Below, in pieces: positions 1 to 8,300 of a stretch of 37,428 bases of DNA (its first letter is position 1; every line of letters starts with the position of its first letter). Where the stretch lies: positions 1 through 37,428 of the forward strand of contig NZ_BOQP01000037.1 in NCBI RefSeq assembly GCF_018332715.1, given 5' to 3'. The notes beneath the pieces are model-generated. The model was given only the letters and a program-made list of their open reading frames with translations, was not told the origin of the DNA and ran no database searches. A program made the translations under genes and the position numbers. The DNA comes from Winogradskya consettensis (GTDB taxonomy: Bacteria > Actinomycetota > Actinomycetes > Mycobacteriales > Micromonosporaceae).

Positions 1-134
1 CCACCCTAAACTTGATGCTCCCAGTGAGCTCTTGTAAAAGCGTTTATGCGTCCACTGTGTGATTCACAGCAAACAACCATCCCCCAAACAACGTCATGTT
101 GTTGGGCTGGGTTGATGGTTTAACGCTGATAGCT
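1..134 (+). other. 23S-5S rRNA internal spacer
   Basis: This stretch lies directly upstream of the 5S gene, is less GC-rich than the rest, and has no recognisable 23S 3' end, so the 23S gene must end just outside the window. It contains a long imperfect hairpin: the outer arms AACCATC (75-81) and GATGGTT (114-120) pair, and inside them AACAAC (87-92) pairs with GTTGTT (98-103) around a GTCAT loop. Such stems in rRNA spacers are usually processing sites for the primary transcript; that role is inferred here. Confidence 0.6.
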
Positions 135-251
135 GTTTCGGTGGTTATAGCGGAGGGGAAACGCCCGGTCTCATTCCGAACCCGGAAGCTAAGCCCTCCA
201 GCGCCGATGGTACTGCACTCGGGAGGGTGTGGGAGAGTAGGACGCCGCCGG
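135..251 (+). rRNA. rrf: 5S ribosomal RNA
   Basis: The sequence has the typical actinobacterial 5S layout of about 117 bases. It opens with GTTTCGGTGGTTATAGCGG. The central CCGAACCCGGAAGCTAAG loop B/C block follows at about 176-194, then GATGGTACTGCA in the second half, and it closes with GGGAGAGTAGGACGCCGCC. The 5' and 3' ends pair to form the terminal helix. The exact ends may be off by one or two bases. It is the last gene of an rRNA operon transcribed on the plus strand, and a strong hairpin terminator follows. Confidence 0.93.
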
Positions 252-264
252 ACTCAACGTGATG

Positions 265-292
265 AATGGCCTGCCCTTCGGGGCAGGCCATT
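265..292 (+). terminator. rRNA operon terminator
   Basis: A perfect 12-bp stem (AATGGCCTGCCC, 265-276) pairs with 281-292 around a TTCG tetraloop (277-280). A T-rich stretch (TTCTGCGTTTATG) follows. It lies 13 bases past the 5S 3' end. The stable UUCG-type loop and the position make it the likely intrinsic terminator of the rRNA operon. Confidence 0.88.
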
Positions 293-339
293 CTGCGTTT
301 ATGAGCCGCAAATTATTCAGAGACTAGGACGATAATCGC

Positions 340-1299
340 GTGACGACGGCCGTGTTCCCCGCGGTGACCCTGCCGGCCTGCGAGCCCGGTGCCGATCCGT
401 CCGAGATGGCCGGTGCGGTCGCGGCGTGGGCAGTGTCGCCGGCGATGCGTGCTCTGGTGGCGGAATTTGGGCATACAGCGCCGTTCGATGGCCCGGTGAC
501 CGAGCTGCTCGATGATCTGGAGCGGTTCTCGGGCCGGCGTTGGGATTACCGGAACGGTCTCGAACGCCAGCAGGCGGTCGGTGAGTCCTTTCTCCCGGCT
601 GCCGATGCGCTGATCCGCTCGGCGGCGGCCTCACTCGGTCTGGCGGGTCGCCACTCGCCTCCGTTGCGGAAATATGACCACGTGCTGGTGCTGGGCGGCA
701 CCGTACGCACCATGGTCGCTCGCGCCGAGCTCGCTGCCAGGCTGCTGCGGGACGGGGCCAGTGTCTCCTCTGTCGTGGGGCTCGGCAGCATGCGTCCGTT
801 GAACGCGTCCACCGACGACATTCGCGATTTTGGCCTGCGCGACGGTCTCACCGAGGGCGATGCCGTGGATGAGGGGCTACGCCGGGCGTTCGGTCTGAGC
901 GCATCGCCGACGATCCGCGACGGCGTGAACGCCGTCGAGCAGCCGTGGTGGATCCGCACGTACGCTGCGGCGTCGACACCGATCCACGTGCTGGCTGCGC
1001 CCTCCACCGACCCGGGCCGGCGTGCCAATACCGCGGATACCCTGATCGGATGGGCCGGCCTTGTCGAGCCGGCTCCCCGTACCAGTCGCCTGTTGCTGGT
1101 GACCTCGGATTTGTTCGTGCCTTTCCAGCATTGTGACGCGGTCCGGATCCTCGGTCTGCGCTTCGGTTGCGCGGTGGACACGGTCGGATTCGACACCGGG
1201 AACAGCGATTTGGTGGCGAAGCCCCGGGCGTTCCAGATTCTCCAGGAAGTACGGTCGGCCGTTCGCTCCATGCAGGCCCTGCACCGGTCGCTGAGCTGA
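340..1299 (+). CDS. YdcF/SanA (DUF218)-like protein
   Basis: A protein of 319 residues starting at GTG, 48 bases after the rRNA terminator. It has no signal peptide or membrane segment. The middle holds a hydrophobic strand ending in VLVLGG (about 115-120) followed by an arginine-containing helix. A later ANTADT segment (about 228-233) and the strand RLLLVTSD complete a Rossmann-like layout. This order (VLGG, Arg helix, NT motif, LLVTS strand) is that of the DUF218/YdcF family, whose members include SAM-binding and cell-envelope proteins. The match is by motif order only. The first 110 residues are an extra helical region I do not recognise. No good ribosome binding site precedes the start, so a later start is possible. 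It converges on the next gene with a 14-base gap. Confidence 0.6.
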   Translation: MTTAVFPAVTLPACEPGADPSEMAGAVAAWAVSPAMRALVAEFGHTAPFDGPVTELLDDLERFSGRRWDYRNGLERQQAVGESFLPAADALIRSAAASLGLAGRHSPPLRKYDHVLVLGGTVRTMVARAELAARLLRDGASVSSVVGLGSMRPLNASTDDIRDFGLRDGLTEGDAVDEGLRRAFGLSASPTIRDGVNAVEQPWWIRTYAAASTPIHVLAAPSTDPGRRANTADTLIGWAGLVEPAPRTSRLLLVTSDLFVPFQHCDAVRILGLRFGCAVDTVGFDTGNSDLVAKPRAFQILQEVRSAVRSMQALHRSLS

Positions 1300-1313
1300 T
1301 CGGGTGCCTGCCG

Positions 1314-2480
1314 TCACGCGGTGGGGGAGGAGACCAGGGGAATGACGTCGGCGAAGGGGTCTGCCAGGGTCTGCCACGATTCCATTCCCTCGGCGAGTTC
1401 CTGGTCGGTGAGCAGGCAGTCGTTCAGGAGGGCGGTCAGCGCGGGGGCGTCCAGACCGAGACCGATGAACGACAGGACGGTGCGGCGGTCGCCGTAGTAG
1501 GGGTCCCACGTCAGGTCCGCGGCGAGTCGGCGCATGGGTGAGGCCTCGGACCAGCGGTGGCGGGGGAGTGCCGTCAGCCAGTGGCCCAGGTTGCCGAGCA
1601 GGACGCCGCCTCCCGCGGACTCCCAGCTGATCGCCGTGGCGGGGCGGGTGGCGATCCAGAGCTGGCCGCGGCCGCGGACGGGCAGGCCGGTGAGGTCGTC
1701 CAGGGCGTCGTGCAGGCGGTCCGGGTGGAACGGGCGGCGGGCCTCGAACAGGACGGCGTTGACGCCGTGGTCGCCGGCCGGGTCGTGCAGGCCGAGCGGG
1801 TATCCCTCGAGCGCGCGGGCCGGGGTGGCGGGGATCGCGGGGTTGTGGCGATCGCTGCGCAGGAGCTGGGCGGCCAGCTCCGTGCAGTTCACGGCAGGGG
1901 TGTCGCCGACGCGCACCTGGGCTGCCCAGGGGGCCAGGCGGTGGAGCAGGGCGTCGTGCAGGCGGTCGGGGGTGCCCCAGACGACGATCGTGTCGGCGGA
2001 CTCGAGCTGGCGGGTGAGAACGTCCGCCACGCCGCGGTGGTCGTTGTCGGCGGCGTGCAGGTCGCGGTGGGTGAGCTCGTCCGTAGTGGTCAGGTCGTCG
2101 AGGAACGTTCCGGCCTCGACCACCGTGACGAACGAGTCGAAGTGGACGGCGGCCGCGCGGATCAGTTCCGGCTCGATGGCCGGGGGCAGGGCCAGGATGA
2201 TGTCGCTGTCCGGTCGTTCCCGGCTCAGGCGCACGAGGGCGGGCAGGACATCCTCGCGCACGGCGCAGGAGGCGCAGCCGTGGACCAGGTGCGTTTCCGT
2301 GGTTTCGAGGACCTCGGTGGCGGTGCGGATCGTACGGCGGACCACTCCCTCGCGTACGGCGGAAAGGTCGTGGGTCAGCAGGACCAGGGACGGGTCCGTG
2401 ACCAGTAACGCGCGGGCGACCGCGGCGGTCGCCGCGGAGGAAAAGCCGGCCAGGACGGTGACGCGGGGAGCGTTGGTCAT
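1314..2480 (-). CDS. COG0523 (CobW/ZNG1) protein, MRF type
   Basis: A 388-residue cytoplasmic protein of the COG0523 GTPase superfamily. It shows the family layout: an N-terminal strand and loop (AGFSSAATAA, 11-20), a Cys pair in HGCASC (C69, C72) where the family has its GCxxC metal-binding site, and a C-terminal CobW_C-like region with HRWSEASP and WDPYYGDRR. The P-loop lacks the usual GxxGxGKT/S signature; no lysine is present in that loop. In mycobacteria, a zinc-repressed COG0523 protein (Mrf) recruits the hibernation factor Mpy to ribosomes in low zinc, and actinobacterial homologues are often annotated as ribosome hibernation factor-recruiting GTPase MRF. The Zur-box-like sequence just upstream fits that role. 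A zinc chaperone is the main alternative. Confidence 0.82.
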   Translation of the reverse strand: MTNAPRVTVLAGFSSAATAAVARALLVTDPSLVLLTHDLSAVREGVVRRTIRTATEVLETTETHLVHGCASCAVREDVLPALVRLSRERPDSDIILALPPAIEPELIRAAAVHFDSFVTVVEAGTFLDDLTTTDELTHRDLHAADNDHRGVADVLTRQLESADTIVVWGTPDRLHDALLHRLAPWAAQVRVGDTPAVNCTELAAQLLRSDRHNPAIPATPARALEGYPLGLHDPAGDHGVNAVLFEARRPFHPDRLHDALDDLTGLPVRGRGQLWIATRPATAISWESAGGGVLLGNLGHWLTALPRHRWSEASPMRRLAADLTWDPYYGDRRTVLSFIGLGLDAPALTALLNDCLLTDQELAEGMESWQTLADPFADVIPLVSSPTA

Positions 2481-2490
2481 GGGCCCATCT

Positions 2491-2511
2491 TATTGGAAAC
2501 CATTTTCATTA
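2491..2511 (-). promoter_or_regulatory. Probable Zur box
   Basis: TGGAAACCATTTTCA (2494-2508) is an imperfect 7-1-7 palindrome with AT-rich flanks. Read on the minus strand it is TGAAAATGGTTTCCA, close to the actinobacterial Zur operator (TGAAAAT-n-ATTTTCA type). It lies 13 bases upstream of the start codon at 2480, so a bound repressor would cover the promoter. It predicts repression in zinc-replete cells and induction when zinc is scarce. Confidence 0.78.
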
Positions 2512-2536
2512 CAAGCAGGGGTCTCGGGGGAACAGG

Positions 2537-2568
2537 CGCGGGCCCGGCGCAACTGCGCCGGGCCCGCG
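2537..2568 (-). terminator. Terminator of the M4-like protease gene
   Basis: A perfect 14-bp GC-only stem (2537-2550 with 2555-2568) around a four-base loop lies 15 bases past the stop codon of the protease gene. It has no U-run, which is common for actinobacterial terminators. It also insulates the Zur-controlled gene promoter from read-through. Confidence 0.78.
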
Positions 2569-2583
2569 GAACTCCGGGGTGGA

Positions 2584-4530
2584 TCAGATGGTGAGCGACC
2601 AGCTGTTGATCTTGCCGGTGTCGGACGAGTAGACGTCCTGCACGCTGAGCTTCCAGGTGCCGGTGCCCGTCTCGCTCGACAGGTTGGCCGTGTAGGTCGT
2701 GATCACGTTGTCCGCGCTGTCCGAGCTGCTGCTGCTCTTCAGGACGTAGCTGGAGCCGTCCGGTGCGATCAGGTTGATCTTCAGGTCACCGCGATAGGTG
2801 TGGGTGATGTTGACCGCGACGCTCGAGCTCGACGACGCGGCGCGGGCACAGGTCAGGGCGATGTTGCTGGTGACCGCCGCGCCGGCGTCCGGGATGGTGA
2901 CGGCGGTGGAGTTGGTGCCGGTGCAGGCGCCCGACGGCGGTGCGGAGGTCGTCGGCGAGGCGGTCGGCGACGAGGTGGTGCCGCCGGTGCACGTCGGGTC
3001 GGCGGTCTGCGCCGGGACGCTGACGGCGGTCCAGGCGGCCTTGACCGTGTTGAACGTGACGCAGTTGTCGCTCGGGAAGAGCGTCTTGGCCGCGGTCAGC
3101 GTCCAGGTGCGGTACTTCAGGTACGACGAGCTGGAGGTCTTCAGCAGCATCGCGTTGTACATGATCTTGATGGCGTTCTGGATGCCGACGCCGGTGATCG
3201 TGGTGCTGTTACAGGTCGTGCTGGCCGGCTGGCCGTTGCCGCTGGTGCCCTGGGCGAGCAGGTAGAACCAGTGGTTACCGGGGCCCGCAGCCGCGTGGAC
3301 CTCGTCGCTCGGGGTGCTGCTGGAGTAGCAGTTGTCGTCGCCCGCGAGCGAGGGGTTGTACATGTAGCGGATCGGGCCGCTGCCGACGAGGTTGACCTCT
3401 TCGCCGACCTGGTAGTCGGGGGCGTCATTCGGGTTGTTGGCGTACCACTCGGTCGCCGCGCCGAGGGTGTCGGCGACGAACTCCTGGGTTCCGTTGCCGG
3501 AGATGCCACCGGGGGTGGTGTCGTCGATGCCGTGGCCCAACTCGTGGCCGACCACGTCGGCCGAGGAGATCCACTGGCCGGCGGTGTTCTTGCCGATCTG
3601 GACCTGGGTGCCGTCGTAGTACGCGTTCTGGTCGTTCAGGCCGACGCGGATCGGCCATGCGCCGCCGCTGCCGTTCTGGCCGTTACGGCCGAGCCAGGCG
3701 GAGAGCATCGCGGTCTGCTTCTGCGCGACGTAGAACGCGTCGACGCAGCCGGTCTCCTTGCTCGTGCCGACGCCGGTGCCCCACACGTTGTCCGTGCCGG
3801 AGAACGTGGTGTTGGTCGAGGCGTCCTGGCAGCTCAGCGTCGTCTGGACCGGGTCCTTGAGGGAGTAGGTCGAGCCGGAGAGCGTGGTGTTGAGCGTGAC
3901 CGCGCCGTTGATCCAGCCGGTGCCGGTGCCGCTCACGTCCGAGACGTGCTCGGTGGTCTTGACGACCTTGCCGGTGAGGGCGTCCACGTCCACGGTGAGC
4001 CGGCTCGGGCCATCGGCGCCGACACCCGAGACGGTGGTCTGCCACACCAGCGACGCTTCCGCGTCCTCCGGGGCCAGGACGGCCAGCGCGGTGCCCTCGT
4101 CCTTGGTGACGGACTTGAGCTGCTTGGCCGCGGCGGCCGCGGCGGCCTCCTTGGTGACCTTCGGGGTGGTGGAGAGGCCGGTGATCGGGCGGCTCTGTGC
4201 GACCGAGGTGAACTTCTGGTTGCCGGCGGAGTCCGTCATCACCACGAAGTCGCCGCCGTCGACGTTCAGACCCTTGTACGTGCGCAGGTAGGGCACGTAC
4301 TGCATACCGGCGGAGGAGATCACCGGACGCTGGACGAAGCCGTCGTCCGAACCGACGTGCAGGAAGCTCGGGCGGCTGGCGATCAGGGCCGAGGCCGACG
4401 AAGCGGCGTTGGCCTGCGCGGCAGCCGGACTCGGCGGCTGGGCCGTCGCCGGCCCGGCGACGACGACCGCGGCCGACGCGGCCGCGGTGCCGGCCGCCAG
4501 GGCGACGATGAGCGGGATTCGGGATTTCAC
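2584..4530 (-). CDS. Secreted M4-like zinc metalloprotease with P domain
   Basis: A 648-residue secreted zinc endopeptidase. In order: a Sec signal peptide (MKSR, then an Ala-rich hydrophobic core, to about residue 30); an inhibitory FTP/PepSY-type propeptide (to about 210); a catalytic domain with HELGH at about 329-333; a C-terminal Thr/Ser/Pro linker (about 520-535); and a proprotein convertase P domain containing THTYRGDLKINLIAPDG and ending WSLTI. In thermolysin-type enzymes the first two His and a downstream Glu bind zinc. Here the candidate is the Glu in QEFVAD, about three residues closer to HExxH than in thermolysin, so this is a divergent M4 relative. The GTG start is preceded by AGAAGGAG at good spacing. 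P domains in bacteria usually aid folding or substrate binding and may be removed. Confidence 0.9.
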   Translation of the reverse strand: MKSRIPLIVALAAGTAAASAAVVVAGPATAQPPSPAAAQANAASSASALIASRPSFLHVGSDDGFVQRPVISSAGMQYVPYLRTYKGLNVDGGDFVVMTDSAGNQKFTSVAQSRPITGLSTTPKVTKEAAAAAAAKQLKSVTKDEGTALAVLAPEDAEASLVWQTTVSGVGADGPSRLTVDVDALTGKVVKTTEHVSDVSGTGTGWINGAVTLNTTLSGSTYSLKDPVQTTLSCQDASTNTTFSGTDNVWGTGVGTSKETGCVDAFYVAQKQTAMLSAWLGRNGQNGSGGAWPIRVGLNDQNAYYDGTQVQIGKNTAGQWISSADVVGHELGHGIDDTTPGGISGNGTQEFVADTLGAATEWYANNPNDAPDYQVGEEVNLVGSGPIRYMYNPSLAGDDNCYSSSTPSDEVHAAAGPGNHWFYLLAQGTSGNGQPASTTCNSTTITGVGIQNAIKIMYNAMLLKTSSSSYLKYRTWTLTAAKTLFPSDNCVTFNTVKAAWTAVSVPAQTADPTCTGGTTSSPTASPTTSAPPSGACTGTNSTAVTIPDAGAAVTSNIALTCARAASSSSSVAVNITHTYRGDLKINLIAPDGSSYVLKSSSSSDSADNVITTYTANLSSETGTGTWKLSVQDVYSSDTGKINSWSLTI

Positions 4531-4595
4531 TCGGTGCTCCTTCTCCGCCCGTGGGGTGTCGGGCGTGGTCGGACGTCCGGTGGACGGAGAGTCCT

Positions 4596-4614
4596 ACCTC
4601 AATGACGTTGAGGT
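4596..4614. promoter_or_regulatory. Inverted repeat upstream of the protease gene
   Basis: ACCTCAA (4596-4602) and TTGAGGT (4608-4614) form a perfect 7-bp inverted repeat with a 5-base spacer, 66 bases upstream of the protease start. The half-sites resemble those of MerR-family activators. On the minus strand it sits between TTAGCG and TAGGAC, which are 20 bases apart, a long spacing of the kind MerR-type activators correct. The hexamers are weak, so this is a candidate operator only. Confidence 0.45.
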
Positions 4615-4677
4615 GACGCTAAGCATCGACGGACGTCACCGAATCAGGGAAAACCCTTGCCCTTGCCCCCGGCCCCC

Positions 4678-5334
4678 TCACTCGGGCGTAATCTCCCCAT
4701 TTCTCTGCACGATCAGGTAGCTCTGCGGCGCGGTCTCCCGCTCGTCGGCCGGCCGGCCACCCTGGAACACCGTCGTGAAACCCGCCCCGGCGAGCCGGCT
4801 CTCCATCTCGTCGACGGACAGCCAGTACCGATCGAACTCCACCGAGCTGGCGCCGATGCGCCGCAGCGTGCCGTCCCCGGGCTTCCACGCGGTCACCAGG
4901 TAGCCGCCGGGCTGCACCACCCGGGCCAGCTCGCGGAACGCCGCCGGCCGGTCGGCGGGCGCGAGGAAGATCAGCGAATACCAGCAGACCACCCCGGCGA
5001 GCGAGGCGTCCGCGAACGGCAGCGCGCGCAGATCACCGACGTCGAACGTGGCGTCCGGGTGGTCACGCCGGGCCACCCGGACCATCTCGGGCGACAGGTC
5101 AACCCCGTGCGGGCGAAGACCGAGCCCCATCAGGTACGGCGCGAGCCGGCCGGTCCCCGACCCGACGTCCGCGACATCGGCGCCCAGGCCCGCGGCGAGA
5201 GTCAGCTCACCGAACAGGCTGAGCACCGACCGCTCGACGGGCATGTCCTCCAGCCAGCCGGCCAGATGCCCGACGTAGAAATCCGCGAGGGCGTCGTGCG
5301 CTGTCCGTAATTCCTGCGTCTTGTCATCATCCAC
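4678..5334 (-). CDS. Class I SAM-dependent methyltransferase
   Basis: A 218-residue cytoplasmic methyltransferase. Motif I is VADVGSGTG (about 54-62), which binds the SAM methionine side. The acidic end of strand 2 is GVDLS, followed by motif II/III-like FDVGDLRALPF, and motif IV contains a CWYSLIFL strand. The order is typical of the Methyltransf_11/25 small-molecule group. No NPPY or DPPY is present, so it is not a DNA amino-methyltransferase. The substrate is unknown. The GTG start lies only four bases after the stop of the HerA-type ATPase gene, so it is probably co-transcribed and may be translationally coupled to that operon. Whether it belongs functionally is unclear. Confidence 0.85.
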   Translation of the reverse strand: MDDDKTQELRTAHDALADFYVGHLAGWLEDMPVERSVLSLFGELTLAAGLGADVADVGSGTGRLAPYLMGLGLRPHGVDLSPEMVRVARRDHPDATFDVGDLRALPFADASLAGVVCWYSLIFLAPADRPAAFRELARVVQPGGYLVTAWKPGDGTLRRIGASSVEFDRYWLSVDEMESRLAGAGFTTVFQGGRPADERETAPQSYLIVQRNGEITPE

Positions 5335-5338
5335 GAGC

Positions 5339-8300
5339 TCATTCTGCGCGGGCCCGCTCCAGCACCTCCTCGGTCGTCAGCGGGCTCTTCGGATGGTGGC
5401 TCAGGCACAGCGGTGTGCGTACCTTCGTGAAGGATCGACCTTCCAGGGCGATGTAGAACTCGCCGGTCCGAAGCTGCGAGATGCCGGGCACGTCACCGCC
5501 CTTGGCACGGGCCATCTCCCGGGCCGACTCGATCTGGACGGGGGCGTTCATCAGGCCGTAGCTCTGCGTCGCCGCGTTACCGGGGATCTGGTTGTGCAGG
5601 CCCTTCGGGGACTGGGTGGCGAACACCAGGCCCAGTCCGTACTTGCGGGCCTGCGACGCGAGCGACAGGGTGCTGCGGGTGCAGGCCGTCATCGCCCCGG
5701 ACGGCGCGAGCGTCTGCGCCTCGTCCATCACGAACAGGCCGCCCAGTGGGCGATCACCGGCGGGGTTCTTCTTGACCCAGGCGAACAACGCCATCTGCAG
5801 CTGATTCACAAAACTCTGCCGCTGATCCTCACCCTGCAGACCGATCAGGCTGATGACGGAAACCCGGGCCCGTTTACCCGTACGCGGTGTGAGCAGTTCC
5901 CCCGGATCCACCGCCGTGCCGGCGCCCCCGAACAGCGGGTCTATCACCATCGCCGCCATCAGGGCCTGCCCCAGCTCGGCAGCGACCTTGACCGCCCCCT
6001 CACCGAGGCTGCTGACCGACTCCGGCAACTCGTCCAGCATCCCGATGAACCCACGCAGCGTCGTCTCCCGATGCCGCCGCGCATAGTGATCCAGCGCCTC
6101 CTTCAGCACGGCGCGACCCCGCTCGGCCTTGACGGTGCTTCCGCTCACCTTGGCACGCGGGGCGAGCGTCGCCAGCGCCGAGTCGATCGCCGCCTCGAAC
6201 TCGTCCGGGTCGTCGATGAGCTCGTGGAACGCCGGCAGCGGCTGGAAACTGATCGGGCGCCCCGCCGATCGGCGCGGCGTGTAGACCACGACGTCGGTGT
6301 TCTCGAGGTAGTCCCGGGCCTTCTCCGCGTCCCCCTCCGCCCAGCCGCCCGGCGGCTCCGGCCAGGCGTCGCCGAGCCGGGCCAGGTCGTTGTTGGGGTC
6401 CAGGACGATCGCGGAGACGCCCTGCAGCGCGCACTCCTCGATCACCCGGCGCAGCAGCACGGTCTTGCCCGACCCGGAACCGGCGAAGATCGCCATGTGT
6501 TTACGCAGCGCTTCCAGGCCGGCGACCACCGGCTGCCCGGTGTCGAACGAGGTGCCCAGGGAGAACCCCGGCCCGGCGGCCACCGGGTGCGCGGGGACGG
6601 CTTCCGGCTGGGGAGCGGCGGCGGGGCGCTCGGGAGCGGTGGCTTCCGGGCCGATGGCTTCCGGGCCGGTGGCTTTCAGGGCTGTGGCCATCGGGCCGGT
6701 GGCCGTCGGGTCGGTGGGTTTCAGGCCGGTGGCTTTCAGGCCGGTGGTGGCGTCGGTCAGTGCTTCGGTCAGGAAGGCGATCGAGCGGGTCGGTCTGCGT
6801 GCCATCAGCCAGGCCGGGAGGTCGGGTGAGGACTTGGCGAGCAGGTCACGCAGGGCCCAGAGGGTACGCAGATCGTCGTCACCGGCCGTCAGTCGCCGCC
6901 CGCCCGCCGCCTCGAACGCCGCCACCGCCTCCACGTTCTTCGGAGTCTGCGGCCACGCGGCGTTGCGCAGCACGAAGACCCGGCGGTTGGCCACCCCGCC
7001 GGCCAGCCCCGCTTCGGTGCAGGCCTTGCGGAGCCGGTTGAGTACGGCGGTCGGGTGATACTCCGGGGAGATCCCGCGGAAACCCCAGTGCGACTCCTCC
7101 TCGGTCTCCTCGTCGATCGTCCGCCGCAGCCGTGCATGCAGCGCCGGCTTCGTACTGGGCGGCGGATCCTGCTCGAACGTGAGCCCCGCATCGCCGTGCT
7201 CGATGATCCACGCCTGCAGCCCGGCAGCGAGCAACCCGGGCAACTCGGTGTCCTCGGCGTCGCGCGTGAGAGCCCGCCCGATGTCCGCCGATGCCCGGAG
7301 CTGCTCGAACCGCCGATCCATCTCGTCGAGACTGGACGCCGCGACCGGCGCGGGCACCACGGTGACCACGCCTTCAGCGGGAACGCTCAGGGTCTTCAGC
7401 TCCCGGACAACCCCATCCTTGAGGCAGGTGGCGATGTGCGCGGCGACGCTCTTCAACAGATCCCGTGGCATGAAGTTCACGGCGTCGTCGAAGGCGTCAT
7501 CGTGGATGGGCCAGGTCGGATATGGGGGAGAGAACGACATCATGCGGTAGTGCTGTTCCAGTCGTTTTGCGACCAGGGCCCGGCCGACGGACGGGCTGGG
7601 TACCCGGCCGAGGTCCTGCTTGGCCACGAACCTGTCCTGAACCGCGGCGATGGCGTTCTTGCAGATGACCGCCCAGGTGGCGTGCTGGGCGGCCACCACC
7701 GTCAGGGTCCGGTGCGTCTGCTCCCGCAGGTCCATCAGACCGTTCGAGATGTGGTCGACCATCACGGAGTCGTGGCCCTTGATCTCCCGATAGTCATGCA
7801 TCGCCTTCACCATCGGCGCCAGCAGGCCATCGATCTGGTCGATGGCGATGACTGACGGCCCGGTCAGCGCCAGCAGCCAGGACAACTCGCTGACTATCTG
7901 CTCCGCCGGATAGGCGCGCCGCGGCAATGCCCACGGGCCGCGTTCGCCCGGCTCACATTCGTCGTCGGAGAGCAGGAAGTTGTTGCCGACTTCCCGGGCG
8001 CGGTAGTCGCCCGCGTTGAACACCGCGAGCGCGCGGGCCGTGTGCCGGCAGGCACTTGCCACCGCCGGATCGAACTCGTGAAGGGCTTTCAGCAGAGCCT
8101 CGACGGCATCCCGGTCGAGCGGCACGTCTCCGATGATGGCTTGTCGAGCCTCGAACGGCACCCCGACCAGCAGGGTGAGGCGGCGCAGGAAGACCCGTAG
8201 TTGAGTCTCGTGCCCTTCGACCTGCCGCTTCAGGCCGTCCAGCATGGAGTGTGCGACGTTCTGCCAGAAGGGGATGCCTTCCACGAGGCTGACCAGGAAG

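Noticed and set aside
96..335. A 79-residue open frame spanning the 5S gene
   Set aside because: It crosses a clear 5S rRNA and its terminator.
1534..4605. A 1023-residue open frame on the plus strand
   Set aside because: It runs antisense through the COG0523 and metalloprotease genes and their intergenic terminator; composition is Arg/Ser/Ala-rich with no family match.
340..5334. Genomic-island boundary at the rRNA operon (attachment site)
   Set aside because: No direct repeat, integrase or tRNA is seen near the 5S gene.
5321..6829. A 502-residue open frame antisense to the HerA gene
   Set aside because: Its Gly/Ala/Phe repeats only mirror the 15-bp repeat; no independent start site or family signal.
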